A stretch of DNA of 43,811 nucleotides from Boseongicola sp. (GCA_028824715.1 JAPPCV010000089.1:1-43811); one strand, 5' to 3'; positions 8,502 through 15,510 are shown, counted from the first letter of the stretch. The notes: generated by a model from the sequence alone, not told the origin. Translations and numbers: made by a program.

Positions 8502-9080
8502 TCAGGATGCCACCCATTCGGTGATCGCGTCGAGGTCGGGCCGCGGTCGATCCGGCGGAGCGCTCGTTTCGCTGCCGACATGAATGATGCCGGCAATCCA
8601 CTCCCCGGGTCCCAGTCCAAGGTGCCGTTCCCGCCAGTCGCGATCGTGGCAGGCCCAGCCAGTAAGCCAGTTCGCTCCCCACCCGGCGGCGAGACATGCA
8701 TTCAGGAGCTGCATGCAAACGGCGCCGGCAGACAGTGTCTGCTCGATCTCAGGAATCTTTTCGGAAGGTTTCGGGCATGCCACCACGGCCACGGCGAGGA
8801 GCGAGCGTGAATACTCGTCCACCGACTTGGCGATCTTTTCCGGCTCGATTCCAAGCTCCTCCCCCCTGGCGGGCAGCGTTGAGGCAAGTCGCTCAAGCGC
8901 CTCTTTCTCCAGGACAAGGAAGCGCCAGGGTTCCAGCTTTCCATGATCAGGAGATCGGGCGGCGACGGTAAGCAGCTTGCGCAGCGAGTCGCGGTCGGGC
9001 GCCGGGGCCGCAAGCGTCTTTGCAGGACGCGACCGGCGTGTTTCGAGAAAATTCAGCACTTCAGGACGGGATGCGGGCAT
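8502..9080 (-). CDS. Nitroreductase family protein (YdjA-like)
   Basis: The 192-residue protein begins with the FMN-binding nitroreductase pattern: a conserved N-terminal LETRRSRPAKTL, then VAARSPDHGKLEPWRFLVLE at about residues 38-57. A central helix, SAGAVCMQLLNACLAAGWG, carries the usual AxxNLxLAAxxxGxG-like segment, and GWACHDRDWRERHLGL ends in a cofactor-proximal region. Size and the early SPDHGKLEPW segment fit the short YdjA group of NAD(P)H-dependent flavin oxidoreductases. The physiological substrate is unknown. ATG 9080 is preceded by GAGGAG. It lies 65 bases after ychF on the same strand and may be cotranscribed with it. Confidence 0.88.
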   Translation of the reverse strand: MPASRPEVLNFLETRRSRPAKTLAAPAPDRDSLRKLLTVAARSPDHGKLEPWRFLVLEKEALERLASTLPARGEELGIEPEKIAKSVDEYSRSLLAVAVVACPKPSEKIPEIEQTLSAGAVCMQLLNACLAAGWGANWLTGWACHDRDWRERHLGLGPGEWIAGIIHVGSETSAPPDRPRPDLDAITEWVAS

Positions 9081-9145
9081 GGGTGCTCCTCGGATGTCTG
9101 CGTCGACAGGTCTGGCCGGATCGGACCGCTGGAATCCTGGTCCGC

Positions 9146-10243
9146 CTACGCCGAATGCAGGAAATGCAACACATCGCCCTCCCTGACAACATAGTTCCTG
9201 CCCTCGGCACGCAGCTTTCCGGCATCGCGTGCGCCACTCTCTCCGCCAAGTTCGACGTAGTCGGCGAAGCTTGCCGTCTCGGCCCGGATGAAGCCCTTCT
9301 CGAAGTCGCTGTGGACGACTCCGGCCGCTTGATGCGCGCGCGCGCCCCTTTTCACGGTCCAGGCGCGCGCTTCCTTGGGGTTGGCCGTGAAGAAGGTTTG
9401 CAGACCCAGAAGCTCGTAGCCTGCACGCACCAGGCGGTCCAGCCCCGGCTCCTCAAGGTGCATTTCCGCGAGGAACATCGCTGCCTCTTCGGGCTCGAGC
9501 TGGCTGAGGTCCTCCTCGATCTTGGCTGAAATCACGACCGACGCCGCATGCTGGCCGGCCGCCATCCGCTCGACGGCTGCGGCGTGTTCATTGCCGGTAG
9601 CCGCCGCGTCTTCGGACACGTTGCAGACATAGAGCACGGGCTTTGCAGTCAGCAGCTGCAGCATGTTCCACGCGTTCGCCCTGTCGTGCGCGACCTCGAC
9701 CGTTCGTGCCGGCTGGCCGGATTCGAGAGCCGCCCTTGCTGCCGTCAGGAGGCCCTCCTGCATGATGGCCTCCTTGTCTCCGCCTCTTACCTTGCGGGCG
9801 ATGCCCTGCAAGCGCCTTTCGACCGATTCGAGATCGGCAAGCATGAGTTCCGTGTCTACAGTCCCGGCGTCCGCCAAAGGGTCGATGCGGCCCTCGACAT
9901 GGGTCACGTCGTTGTCCTCGAAGCAGCGCAGCACGTGCGCGATCGCGTCAACCTCCCGGATATTGGCCAGAAACTGGTTGCCGAGGCCCTCGCCCATTGA
10001 TGCGCCTTTCACGAGGCCGGCGATGTCAACGAATGTCATCCTGGCCGGGATCACGGCTTGGCTTCGCGCGATGTCCGCCAACCTGGGAAGGCGATCATCC
10101 GGGACGGCGACTTCCCCGACATTGGGCTGAATCGTGCAGAACGGGAAGTTCGCGGCCTGAGCCGCTGCGGTCCTGGTGAGAGCGTTGAAGAGGGTGGACT
10201 TGCCCACGTTCGGCAATCCGACGATCCCGGTTCTGAAGCCCAC
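9146..10243 (-). CDS. ychF: Redox-regulated ribosome-associated ATPase/GTPase YchF (OLA1 family)
   Basis: The 365-residue protein begins (GTG)GFRTGIVGLPNVGKSTLFNA, the P-loop of the Obg-like ATPase YchF. TAAAQAANFPFCTIQPN is the conserved switch segment. The TGS-like C-terminal domain (FFTANPKEARAWTVKRGARA, then SDFEKGFIRAE and ending EGDVLHFLHSA) is typical. The open frame extends to 10276. GTG 10243 gives the expected start and length and has AGGGGGA just upstream, so I chose it. YchF binds ribosomes and prefers ATP over GTP because its G4 motif differs from GTPases. Its promoter region runs leftward from the IS1595 element inserted about 280 bases upstream. Confidence 0.95.
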   Translation of the reverse strand: MGFRTGIVGLPNVGKSTLFNALTRTAAAQAANFPFCTIQPNVGEVAVPDDRLPRLADIARSQAVIPARMTFVDIAGLVKGASMGEGLGNQFLANIREVDAIAHVLRCFEDNDVTHVEGRIDPLADAGTVDTELMLADLESVERRLQGIARKVRGGDKEAIMQEGLLTAARAALESGQPARTVEVAHDRANAWNMLQLLTAKPVLYVCNVSEDAAATGNEHAAAVERMAAGQHAASVVISAKIEEDLSQLEPEEAAMFLAEMHLEEPGLDRLVRAGYELLGLQTFFTANPKEARAWTVKRGARAHQAAGVVHSDFEKGFIRAETASFADYVELGGESGARDAGKLRAEGRNYVVREGDVLHFLHSA

Positions 10244-10525
10244 GATGCATCCCCCTCGCGTGTCGCCACGGGGCAATATCCGGCGTCCGCCTTCCGTGCA
10301 AGGCGTGCAGCGGCGAGACTAGGCCATGGAGTGCGGGCGATCTGTCAATGGCGCGAGGCGGAGGCCGGGCACGTCATTGGTCGCATCCCGGCCGGATCCG
10401 GCGTCAGGGCGACGAGGAACGGCACCTCCACCCGAACGGCCCGCGGATTCGTTCCCCGTGCCTCGACTTCGCGGGCAGGCCGGCGAGGTGCTCGAACCCG
10501 GCAGGAGCGGGAACACACATTTTTT

Positions 10526-10550
10526 GGGGCTTATGACGAATAGGCACAAA
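10526..10550 (+). repeat. Left terminal inverted repeat of the IS1595-family element
   Basis: The 25-base left end begins GGGGCTTATGACGAATAG and differs from the right end at one position (G here, T in the inverted right copy). It directly follows the candidate target duplication CATTTTTT. Confidence 0.88.
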
Positions 10551-10596
10551 ATCCGAGCCGTGTTGCCAAACGCCGGAGCGGCGCTGTGGCGGTCGC

Positions 10597-11112
10597 ATGG
10601 AAGGCATCGGTTTGTTTGGCGTCAGGTTGGTCGTCCGCATGTTCAGGCGTCAGATCATGAGATCGGCTACCGATCGAGGTTGGTGGCAAGAGTGGCTGCC
10701 AGTGTCCGTGCGAGCGGAAATCGTGTGCGAGCTTGCAAGGCGGTGGATCAAATTGGCGCAGGTGCGTGACGGCGATACGCTTTCCTTGCTTGAACAGGCC
10801 GCCGTACTATACGCGAGAATTCGGAACCTTGGTCTTCCCACTCCCGAACCTCAGTACAAGTCAGAAAGCAGCCGACATTCCTTGGGGCGGGCGGTTGCGA
10901 ATCTCAATGCCATGTGTGCTTTGGCGGAGGATGATCGCTTCAGCAAAAGGCTGCTTGAAGACACCAAGGAATTTCTTGAAGTGGTATGCGCCGACCAAAG
11001 GACGAAATACCTGTTTCAACGCGCAGCGGCTTTCACACGCGACGGAATGAAGGCTGACAGACTTTCCCCTAATTTCGCGAGAAGTGAGCCGGTTTCTCCC
11101 GAAACTCCTTGA
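10597..11112 (+). CDS. Hypothetical cargo protein upstream of the transposase
   Basis: A 171-residue frame begins 47 bases inside the left end of the mobile element. The family is not recognised. The sequence is mostly helical in character, with segments such as WLPVSVRAEIVCELARRW and LLEQAAVLYARIRNLGLPTP, and it is rich in Arg and Glu without membrane segments. It could start at ATG 10597 or ATG 10657; neither has a strong ribosome site, and the later start removes an unconvincing Arg-rich leader. The gene ends exactly where the transposase promoter begins, so it is probably transcribed from outside or from the element's left end. Function is unknown. Confidence 0.5.
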   Translation: MEGIGLFGVRLVVRMFRRQIMRSATDRGWWQEWLPVSVRAEIVCELARRWIKLAQVRDGDTLSLLEQAAVLYARIRNLGLPTPEPQYKSESSRHSLGRAVANLNAMCALAEDDRFSKRLLEDTKEFLEVVCADQRTKYLFQRAAAFTRDGMKADRLSPNFARSEPVSPETP

Positions 11113-11138
11113 ATTTTCACGAGAAACATCTATATAAT
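11109..11138 (+). promoter_or_regulatory. Sigma-70-type promoter of the transposase gene
   Basis: TTGAAT (11109-11114) and TATAAT (11133-11138) are separated by 18 bases, close to consensus and strikingly AT-rich against its surroundings. Transcription would begin near 11145, just before the AGGGGGG ribosome site. This rules out ATG 11137, which lies inside the -10 box, and supports ATG 11164 as the transposase start. Confidence 0.75.
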
Positions 11139-11163
11139 GGTCACAACGAGAGGGGGGAGCCGC

Positions 11164-12168
11164 ATGGGCAATTTGCCGGGAAAATCTTTCCGCGAAGGAC
11201 TCAGCTTCATCGAAGTCGCAGACATGTTCAGCGATGAAGACAAAGCACGCGAGTGGATCGCGGAACACCGGTGGCCTGACGGCCCTTGCTGCCCCAAGTG
11301 CGGCTCGTTCAACGTCCAGTGCGACATCAAACACAAGACCATGACGCATCGCTGCCGCGACTGCTGCAGCGGCAAGAGCCGGACGATGTTCAGCATCAAG
11401 ACCGGCACGGTCATGGCAAGGTCGAACCTGAAATATCGCGCATGGGCGGTTGGCATCTACATGTTCATGACGAACATCAAGGGGATTTCATCGACTCACC
11501 TTCGCCGCGAACTCAAGATCAGCCAGAAAGCTGCCTGGTTCATGATGCATCGGCTTCGCAAGGTGTTCGAGGAAGACTCTGAACCGTATTCCGGACCAGT
11601 TGATGTAGACGAAACCTACATGGGCGGCCGCGTCCGCAACCTGAGCAGTGCGAAGCCCAGGGAACGCAAGAGAGCCGGACTTGCACAAGGGCCGAGCGGC
11701 AATACGGTAGTTGTCGGCATGAAGGACTGCGACAGCGGCAAGGTGACAGCGAAGATTGTTCAGAAGACAGACGCTGCGACGCTGCACGGTTTCATCGCCG
11801 ATCACGTTGGCGAAGACGTCACGGTCTATACCGACGAAGCCAGGGCGTACAAGGGAATGCCGTTCGACCACGAGTGCGTCAATCACTCGGTTTCCGAGTA
11901 TGTCCGCGACATGGCCCATACCAACGGCATCGAGTCCCATTGGGCCATGATGAAGCGCGGGCATGAAGGCATCTATCACAAGATGTCCCCAAAGCATCTT
12001 GACCGCTACGTCCAGGAATTCGCGGGACGCCACAACATCCGCAATCAGGACACCATCGACCAGATGAAAGAGACCGTGACCGGGATGGTTGGCAAGCGGC
12101 TTCTGTATCGGGAACTGGTTGCCGACAACGGACTGTCGAACGGGCTGGCGCCTGGCGCGAGATCATGA
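11164..12168 (+). CDS. IS1595-family (ISXO2-like) transposase
   Basis: The 334-residue enzyme has the two-part structure of the family. An N-terminal zinc ribbon (CPKC at 43-46 and CRDC at 64-67) is followed by a DDE-type catalytic domain: Asp149 in VDVDETYMGG, Asp224 in VYTDEARAY, and the Asn254/Glu257 region in HTNGIESHWAMMKRG. It cuts and joins the element ends. ATG 11164 is chosen because GAGAGGGGGGAG lies immediately upstream and the alternative ATG 11137 falls within the promoter. The reading frame is intact with no frameshift. The first cargo gene follows after 37 bases on the same strand, so at least the proximal cargo may be expressed from the transposase promoter. Confidence 0.93.
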   Translation: MGNLPGKSFREGLSFIEVADMFSDEDKAREWIAEHRWPDGPCCPKCGSFNVQCDIKHKTMTHRCRDCCSGKSRTMFSIKTGTVMARSNLKYRAWAVGIYMFMTNIKGISSTHLRRELKISQKAAWFMMHRLRKVFEEDSEPYSGPVDVDETYMGGRVRNLSSAKPRERKRAGLAQGPSGNTVVVGMKDCDSGKVTAKIVQKTDAATLHGFIADHVGEDVTVYTDEARAYKGMPFDHECVNHSVSEYVRDMAHTNGIESHWAMMKRGHEGIYHKMSPKHLDRYVQEFAGRHNIRNQDTIDQMKETVTGMVGKRLLYRELVADNGLSNGLAPGARS

Positions 12169-12205
12169 TCAACAAGGAACCCGTTCTGCCGAGGATGCAC
12201 ATCGC

Positions 12206-12655
12206 ATGGACATCAATTTTGAGGAAGCCGTTGCAACCTGGCTTGTTGCAGACGGGCGGACTTTGATCGCACCTGAATATTCGCTTGGCATTGGGGAGAA
12301 TCCAGCACTGAAGGACCCGGTAAGGTGGCCCGACATTCTCGCGGTTCGCCCGAAGGACAAGCACATATTCCTTTGTGAGGTCACGTGGGGTAAGGACTGG
12401 AGGAAGTTTCGCGATAAAATCGCCGATTACCATGACAGTCTCGACAATATACGCGCAAGCCTCGATCATTGGCTTGGGGTTGGGGACAAGGAATGGCGAA
12501 TATCCGTCTGGTACTTCGTGCCGAAACACCCCCATGTCGGCAAGATCCGGTCAATGAAACCTGACAATGGAATTGGTCTCTACGTCACTTCATTGGAGAC
12601 CATCACGCCGTGGAAATACACTTGGGGATTTCGAGACGCTGGCACAGAGAGCTGA
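12206..12655 (+). CDS. Cargo protein with a nuclease-like WPDILAVR...CEVTW core
   Basis: A 149-residue soluble protein. Residues about 34-56 read VRWPDILAVRPKDKHIFLCEV then TW, a beta-hairpin pattern of hydrophobic-Pro-Asp, about 15 residues, then Glu-x-Thr. This resembles the PD-(D/E)XK nuclease core, except that Thr stands where the catalytic Lys is usual. A basic helix (WGKDWRKFRDKIADYHDSL) follows, as in proteins of that fold. I did not recognise a named family, so nuclease function is inference. The ATG at 12206 follows GAGGA at 12191-12195. The open frame extends further upstream but overlaps the transposase end. It lies within the IS1595 element. Confidence 0.6.
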   Translation: MDINFEEAVATWLVADGRTLIAPEYSLGIGENPALKDPVRWPDILAVRPKDKHIFLCEVTWGKDWRKFRDKIADYHDSLDNIRASLDHWLGVGDKEWRISVWYFVPKHPHVGKIRSMKPDNGIGLYVTSLETITPWKYTWGFRDAGTES

Positions 12656-12729
12656 TGGCGAACGGCGTCTGCCAGGGGCGTACGGACGCAGGAGTTTGGC
12701 AAGCCGTACAACGGACAGAAAGGCGTGAA

Positions 12730-12873
12730 ATGATTTATGGAGTATTGGGTCCGGTGCTGATCACAATGGGCTTGGTGTTGGACGCAATTGGTGCTTTTCT
12801 GGTGGCATCCGTCTTGGTTGTATCCAAGACAGAAGCGGCAGACCGAACCGAGATGACCTGCCAACGAGGATGA
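12730..12873 (+). CDS. Cargo microprotein with one membrane helix
   Basis: A 47-residue frame, MIYGVLGPVLITMGLVLDAI and onward, has a single hydrophobic segment spanning about residues 3-30 and a short polar tail ending TEMTCQRG. GAAAGGCGTGAA lies just before the ATG. It is the first of three very short consecutive ORFs in the IS1595 element. The function is unknown. Its size makes it easy to miss or to over-call, but the hydrophobic segment and ribosome site are reasonable evidence. Confidence 0.45.
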   Translation: MIYGVLGPVLITMGLVLDAIGAFLVASVLVVSKTEAADRTEMTCQRG

Positions 12874-12907
12874 TCCTGCTCGCCACGAAACCCCGGCGGT
12901 CACGGCC

Positions 12908-13021
12908 ATGATGAGAGACAGGAAGCGCGGATTGTGGGGCGCTTCCATATTGGTCTTAGGATTTGGTCTTCAGATAGTCGGCGTATGGTACGGCTGGTTT
13001 TCATTGGAAGGAAAGCCATGA
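12908..13021 (+). CDS. Cargo microprotein with one membrane helix, coupled to the next ORF
   Basis: A 37-residue frame, MMRDRKRGLWGASILVLGFG continuing LQIVGVWYGWFSLEGKP, has a basic N-terminus and a single hydrophobic helix at residues about 9-30. Its TGA at 13019-13021 overlaps the ATG of the following ORF (ATGA), a common coupling arrangement. The positive-inside pattern predicts a cytoplasmic N-terminus. It is too short for most gene callers. Function is unknown. Confidence 0.45.
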   Translation: MMRDRKRGLWGASILVLGFGLQIVGVWYGWFSLEGKP

Positions 13022-13206
13022 CCAAGAAGGCCAAGATCCGCAAGCGTCAGCCGCTGCCGAAGCCGGTGACGATTACGCTGCCGGACAACAGATTCCAGCC
13101 AAGGAAGGCGGACATGGACAAGGAATATGACATGCCGGGAGCGTCGGCGGAACGGATCAGGCAGGCGTTCTTTCGTCCGGTGATCGTCCGGCGCGAGCGG
13201 CCCTGA
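13018..13206 (+). CDS. Small basic cargo protein (MTKKAKIRKRQPLPKPVTITLP)
   Basis: A 62-residue protein. The first dozen residues are strongly basic, followed by PLPKPVTITLPDNRFQPRKA, an acidic DMDKEYDMPGAS segment and a terminal FFRPVIVRRERP. The PKPVTITLP...QP.KA...DMPG...FFRPV pattern looks like a conserved small hypothetical protein I associate with mobile elements in alphaproteobacteria, perhaps with an antitoxin-like or regulatory role, but I cannot name the family. The ATG has GGAAGGAAAG just upstream and overlaps the preceding stop codon. Confidence 0.6.
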   Translation: MTKKAKIRKRQPLPKPVTITLPDNRFQPRKADMDKEYDMPGASAERIRQAFFRPVIVRRERP

Positions 13207-13487
13207 GCGCGCTGCAATTGAGTACACATTCCGGAGCGACCTTCGAGAATCTGCATCCGGGCACTGAGCCGGGGATCCTACTTCCAGGCTTTCGTACGTC
13301 TGGGGGGACTGGCCAGACTTCCAATCGGAGTCAAGACGGCCGTGACGCAAGGCTCGTTCATTGAAAGCAGCATGGCAAACCGGGCAAAATTCGTCCCGAC
13401 ACACGAATTCCCCTTTACAGCCGCGTTCCAAGCCACTTAGTTTCGTACGGAAACTCATGGGGCACTTTGAAACAGTTGGCAACACAT

Positions 13488-13766
13488 ATGCCTGAAGTGA
13501 ACTATCTAAAGGTCATTACGCCAGTGCTCAAGAAGCAGCTTGCACCGGCGCGGGTGCTTGATGTTCGGGTCGATGAGGCTTTTGACTCCGATGGCGATCC
13601 AATCCTTCGAATACAGGTCGTGTACGAGGCAGAGCAGGACAGACTCGATCCGTTCAAGGTCGTTAGCTTGATACGGCACCTGCGCGGGCCATTGAACGAA
13701 GAAGGTTCGGAACGCTTTCCCGTCCTGTCGTTCATGACAGAAGAAGAGGCACATGCTGCCACATGA
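13488..13766 (+). CDS. Small cargo protein, partner of the HEPN-like gene
   Basis: A 92-residue protein whose core alternates charged and hydrophobic residues: DVRVDEAFDSDGDPILRIQV, then VYEAEQDRLDPFKVVSLIRHL. This gives the appearance of a compact alpha/beta fold. It overlaps the next gene by 14 bases, so the two are almost certainly cotranslated. The arrangement (small protein first, HEPN-like second, overlapping) resembles type II toxin-antitoxin or HEPN/MNT-like modules, but no nucleotidyltransferase GSxxRG motif is present. An in-frame TTG at 13467 is an alternative start. Confidence 0.65.
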   Translation: MPEVNYLKVITPVLKKQLAPARVLDVRVDEAFDSDGDPILRIQVVYEAEQDRLDPFKVVSLIRHLRGPLNEEGSERFPVLSFMTEEEAHAAT

Positions 13767-14229
13767 CCTGATTGCTACCGCTAGGAAACTTGCGACCATT
13801 GGCGAGGTAGGTGCCCCGAAACAGTCAGACCTCAAAAGAGCGCAGAGTACCGTCTACTACGCCATGTTCCATGCCATTTGCCGAAATTGCGCCGATACAC
13901 TGGTCGGCAAGATCAAGACCCCTAGCAGAAGCCAGGGCGCATGGAACCAGGCATATCGGGCCGTGAATCATGCACATGCCAAGAAGCAATGCATGCAGAC
14001 ACCATCGTTGAGCTTTCCTGATGCAATACAGGATTTCGCCAACTTGTTCACGGCATCCCAGGAAAAACGGCACAAGGCCGACTACGATCCTTCGTTCAGC
14101 TTGACGCGGCGCGACGTCCTCACGGAAATAGAATCGGCCGCTGTGGCAATCGCCAGGTTCCAGAAAGCGCCAAGAAAGGACAGAACGGCGTTTGCGGTAT
14201 GGACTGTGGCACAATACCGGCGAGACTGA
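13753..14229 (+). CDS. HEPN-like domain protein
   Basis: The 158-residue all-helical protein contains SDLKRAQSTVYYAMFHAICR (residues about 25-44), the typical first-helix signature of HEPN domains. A conserved-looking RHKADYDP at 106-113 follows. HEPN nucleases use an Arg-x(4-6)-His motif; the segment YRAVNHAH (Arg69 to His75, spacing of five) is a candidate, though not certainly the catalytic pair. The family often cuts RNA as a toxin or defence effector, or serves as a non-catalytic binding domain. It overlaps the preceding gene by 14 bases and ends 112 bases before the right repeat of the element. Confidence 0.65.
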   Translation: MLPHDLIATARKLATIGEVGAPKQSDLKRAQSTVYYAMFHAICRNCADTLVGKIKTPSRSQGAWNQAYRAVNHAHAKKQCMQTPSLSFPDAIQDFANLFTASQEKRHKADYDPSFSLTRRDVLTEIESAAVAIARFQKAPRKDRTAFAVWTVAQYRRD

Positions 14230-14341
14230 TCACTCTGTAACGGCGCAGAAGGACCAGCCCGTCATTCACGACGACTCCGTACGCACCGATTATGCCGAAG
14301 TTCGATAGATCGTCCACCGCGAACCGAACGGCTAGATGCGG

Positions 14342-14366
14342 TTTGTGACTATTCGTCATAAGCCCC
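14342..14366 (-). repeat. Right terminal inverted repeat of the IS1595-family element
   Basis: The inverted copy of the left end, matching at 24 of 25 positions. It is followed by CATTTTTG, which matches the left flank CATTTTTT at seven of eight positions. Confidence 0.88.
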
Positions 14367-14635
14367 CATTTTTGAACGGAAGCCGTGGCCGGCGGCGTCG
14401 TTCGCAGGGCATCGCGTACCGGAGCGTCTTGCGGTCGCCTTGCTCGAAAGGGCACCGGCGAAGCCTTCGTCCGGCCAGGGTGGAAGCGAGGCATGTCAGG
14501 CGAGGGATGCAATTCCACGTTCCCAGCCAGGTCCGGCATCCGTTCGGCGATCTCGCGCGAGATCTTCTTGAGACGGACCAGGGCATTGCCAAGGATTGTC
14601 AGTCACGCCCATACGCTACAGAAATGCGGAGGCAC

Positions 14636-14669
14636 GCGCGAGCGCCGGGCAAGTGCCCGGCGCTCGCGC
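14636..14669 (+). promoter_or_regulatory. Perfect 15-bp stem-loop in the crotonase leader
   Basis: GCGCGAGCGCCGGGC (14636-14650) and its exact complement (14655-14669) flank the 4-base loop AAGT. The stem ends 21 bases before the crotonase ATG and just ahead of the AAGGGAGG ribosome site. No T-run follows on either strand, so it is not a standard intrinsic terminator. It could be an mRNA-stabilising structure, an attenuator element or a REP-like repeat. The remainder of the 324-base interval from the IS1595 element to this gene has no recognisable gene. Confidence 0.65.
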
Positions 14670-14690
14670 CATGAAGCAAGGGAGGATGCC

Positions 14691-15506
14691 ATGACCGGAT
14701 TGATAGAAGTGTCACAGCGTGAGCGCGTCCTGGAAGTGGCCATGAACCGCCCACCGGTAAATGCGATCAATCTGGATCTCAGCACGCAAATGTATAATGC
14801 GTTCAAGCGGTTGAACGAAGATGACCGGCTGTGCGCAGGCCTGCTGCTCAGTGCCGGCAACGACAGGAACATCTTTTCCGCAGGCTGGGATCTCAAGGCC
14901 TTTGCCGCGGGAGAGGGCGCTAGTGACGCAAACGGGTTCGATCTGGGTCCCGGCGGTCTTGGCGGACTGCCGGAGTACTTCGATCTCTACAAGCCCGTGG
15001 TCGTGGCGCTTGCAGGCGGCGCCGTTGGCGGCGGGTTTGAACTTGCTCTCGGCGGCGACGTGATCATCTGTGCCGAGGACGCCTATTTCTGGTTGCCCGA
15101 AATGCAGCGCGGATTCCTGCCTGATGGCGGGGCCATCCAGAAGCTGCATCACCGAATCCCCTGGAACGTGGCGATGGACCTGATCCTGACCGGGCGCAAA
15201 ATGTTTGCCGATGAGGCCAGGCACTGGGGACTTGTGCGCGATGTGGTGCCGGCTGACCAGTTGAAGGACCACGCACGCGGCGTCGCGGACACGATTGCGC
15301 AGGGTGCGCCCTTGGTGGCGGGGGCGCTCAAGGAATACATGCGCAGATATGGCCATCGCTCGGTCGAGGAGAGCCACGCCGCGGTGCGCCGGGCCTGGGT
15401 CGGGCAGAGCGACATGCCGCTCTATGAAAGGATGATCCAGTCCGACGACTTCACCGAAGGCTCCATTGCCTTTGCCGAAAAGCGCGATCCCGAATTCAAG
15501 GGCTGA
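14691..15506 (+). CDS. Enoyl-CoA hydratase/isomerase (crotonase), carnitinyl-CoA dehydratase-like
   Basis: The 271-residue enzyme has the crotonase hallmarks: FSAGWDLKAFAAG (oxyanion-hole loop, residues 63-75), AGGAVGGGFELALGGDVIIC (about 108-127) with the first acid Glu, and FWLPEMQRGFLPDGGAIQ with the second Glu. Two glutamates in these positions are as in hydratases such as CaiD, and LILTGRKMFADEARHWGLV is also CaiD-like. It would hydrate or dehydrate an acyl-CoA. The alternative is a hydroxycinnamoyl-CoA hydratase/lyase (FerB-like). ATG 14691 follows AAGGGAGG; the longer open frame upstream is not expected to be translated. Four bases separate its stop from the acyl-CoA synthetase ATG. 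Confidence 0.88.
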   Translation: MTGLIEVSQRERVLEVAMNRPPVNAINLDLSTQMYNAFKRLNEDDRLCAGLLLSAGNDRNIFSAGWDLKAFAAGEGASDANGFDLGPGGLGGLPEYFDLYKPVVVALAGGAVGGGFELALGGDVIICAEDAYFWLPEMQRGFLPDGGAIQKLHHRIPWNVAMDLILTGRKMFADEARHWGLVRDVVPADQLKDHARGVADTIAQGAPLVAGALKEYMRRYGHRSVEESHAAVRRAWVGQSDMPLYERMIQSDDFTEGSIAFAEKRDPEFKG

Positions 15507-15510
15507 TCGC

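Larger units (their letters stand above)
10526..14366 (+). mobile_element. IS1595-family element with seven cargo ORFs
   Basis: The ends are 25-base inverted repeats (10526-10550 and 14342-14366) that match at 24 positions and begin GGGGCTTATGACGAATAG. The flanks read CATTTTTT on the left (10518-10525) and CATTTTTG on the right (14367-14374). This is a 7-of-8 target duplication, AT-rich as expected for the family's 8-base duplications. The element is 3841 bases, far longer than the approximately 1 kb needed for the transposase gene, and all eight ORFs run in one direction. It sits between ychF and the crotonase gene without obviously breaking a gene. Transposase intactness and good end symmetry suggest a recent, possibly active insertion. 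Confidence 0.88.

Noticed and set aside
10440-10525. tRNA-like look of sequence left of the IS1595 element (GGTGCTCGAACCC)
   Set aside because: No full cloverleaf can be drawn and no acceptor stem pairs; I saw no tRNA gene anywhere in the window.
11137-11163. Earlier ATG for the transposase
   Set aside because: It lies within the -10 box of a good promoter, so it would not be in the transcript; ATG 11164 has a strong ribosome site.
12970-13485. Minus-strand cysteine-containing ORF inside the IS1595 element (SFRTKLSGLERGCKG... with CPVC)
   Set aside because: It partly overlaps the 62-codon cargo gene on the other strand, starts with GTG without a ribosome site and matches no family.
14120-14592. 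Minus-strand frames crossing the right end of the IS1595 element
   Set aside because: They run from host DNA into the element or the reverse and overlap the HEPN-like gene. The segment RLKKISREIAERMPDLAG looked protein-like, but there is no start codon in frame after the upstream stop except a late ATG.
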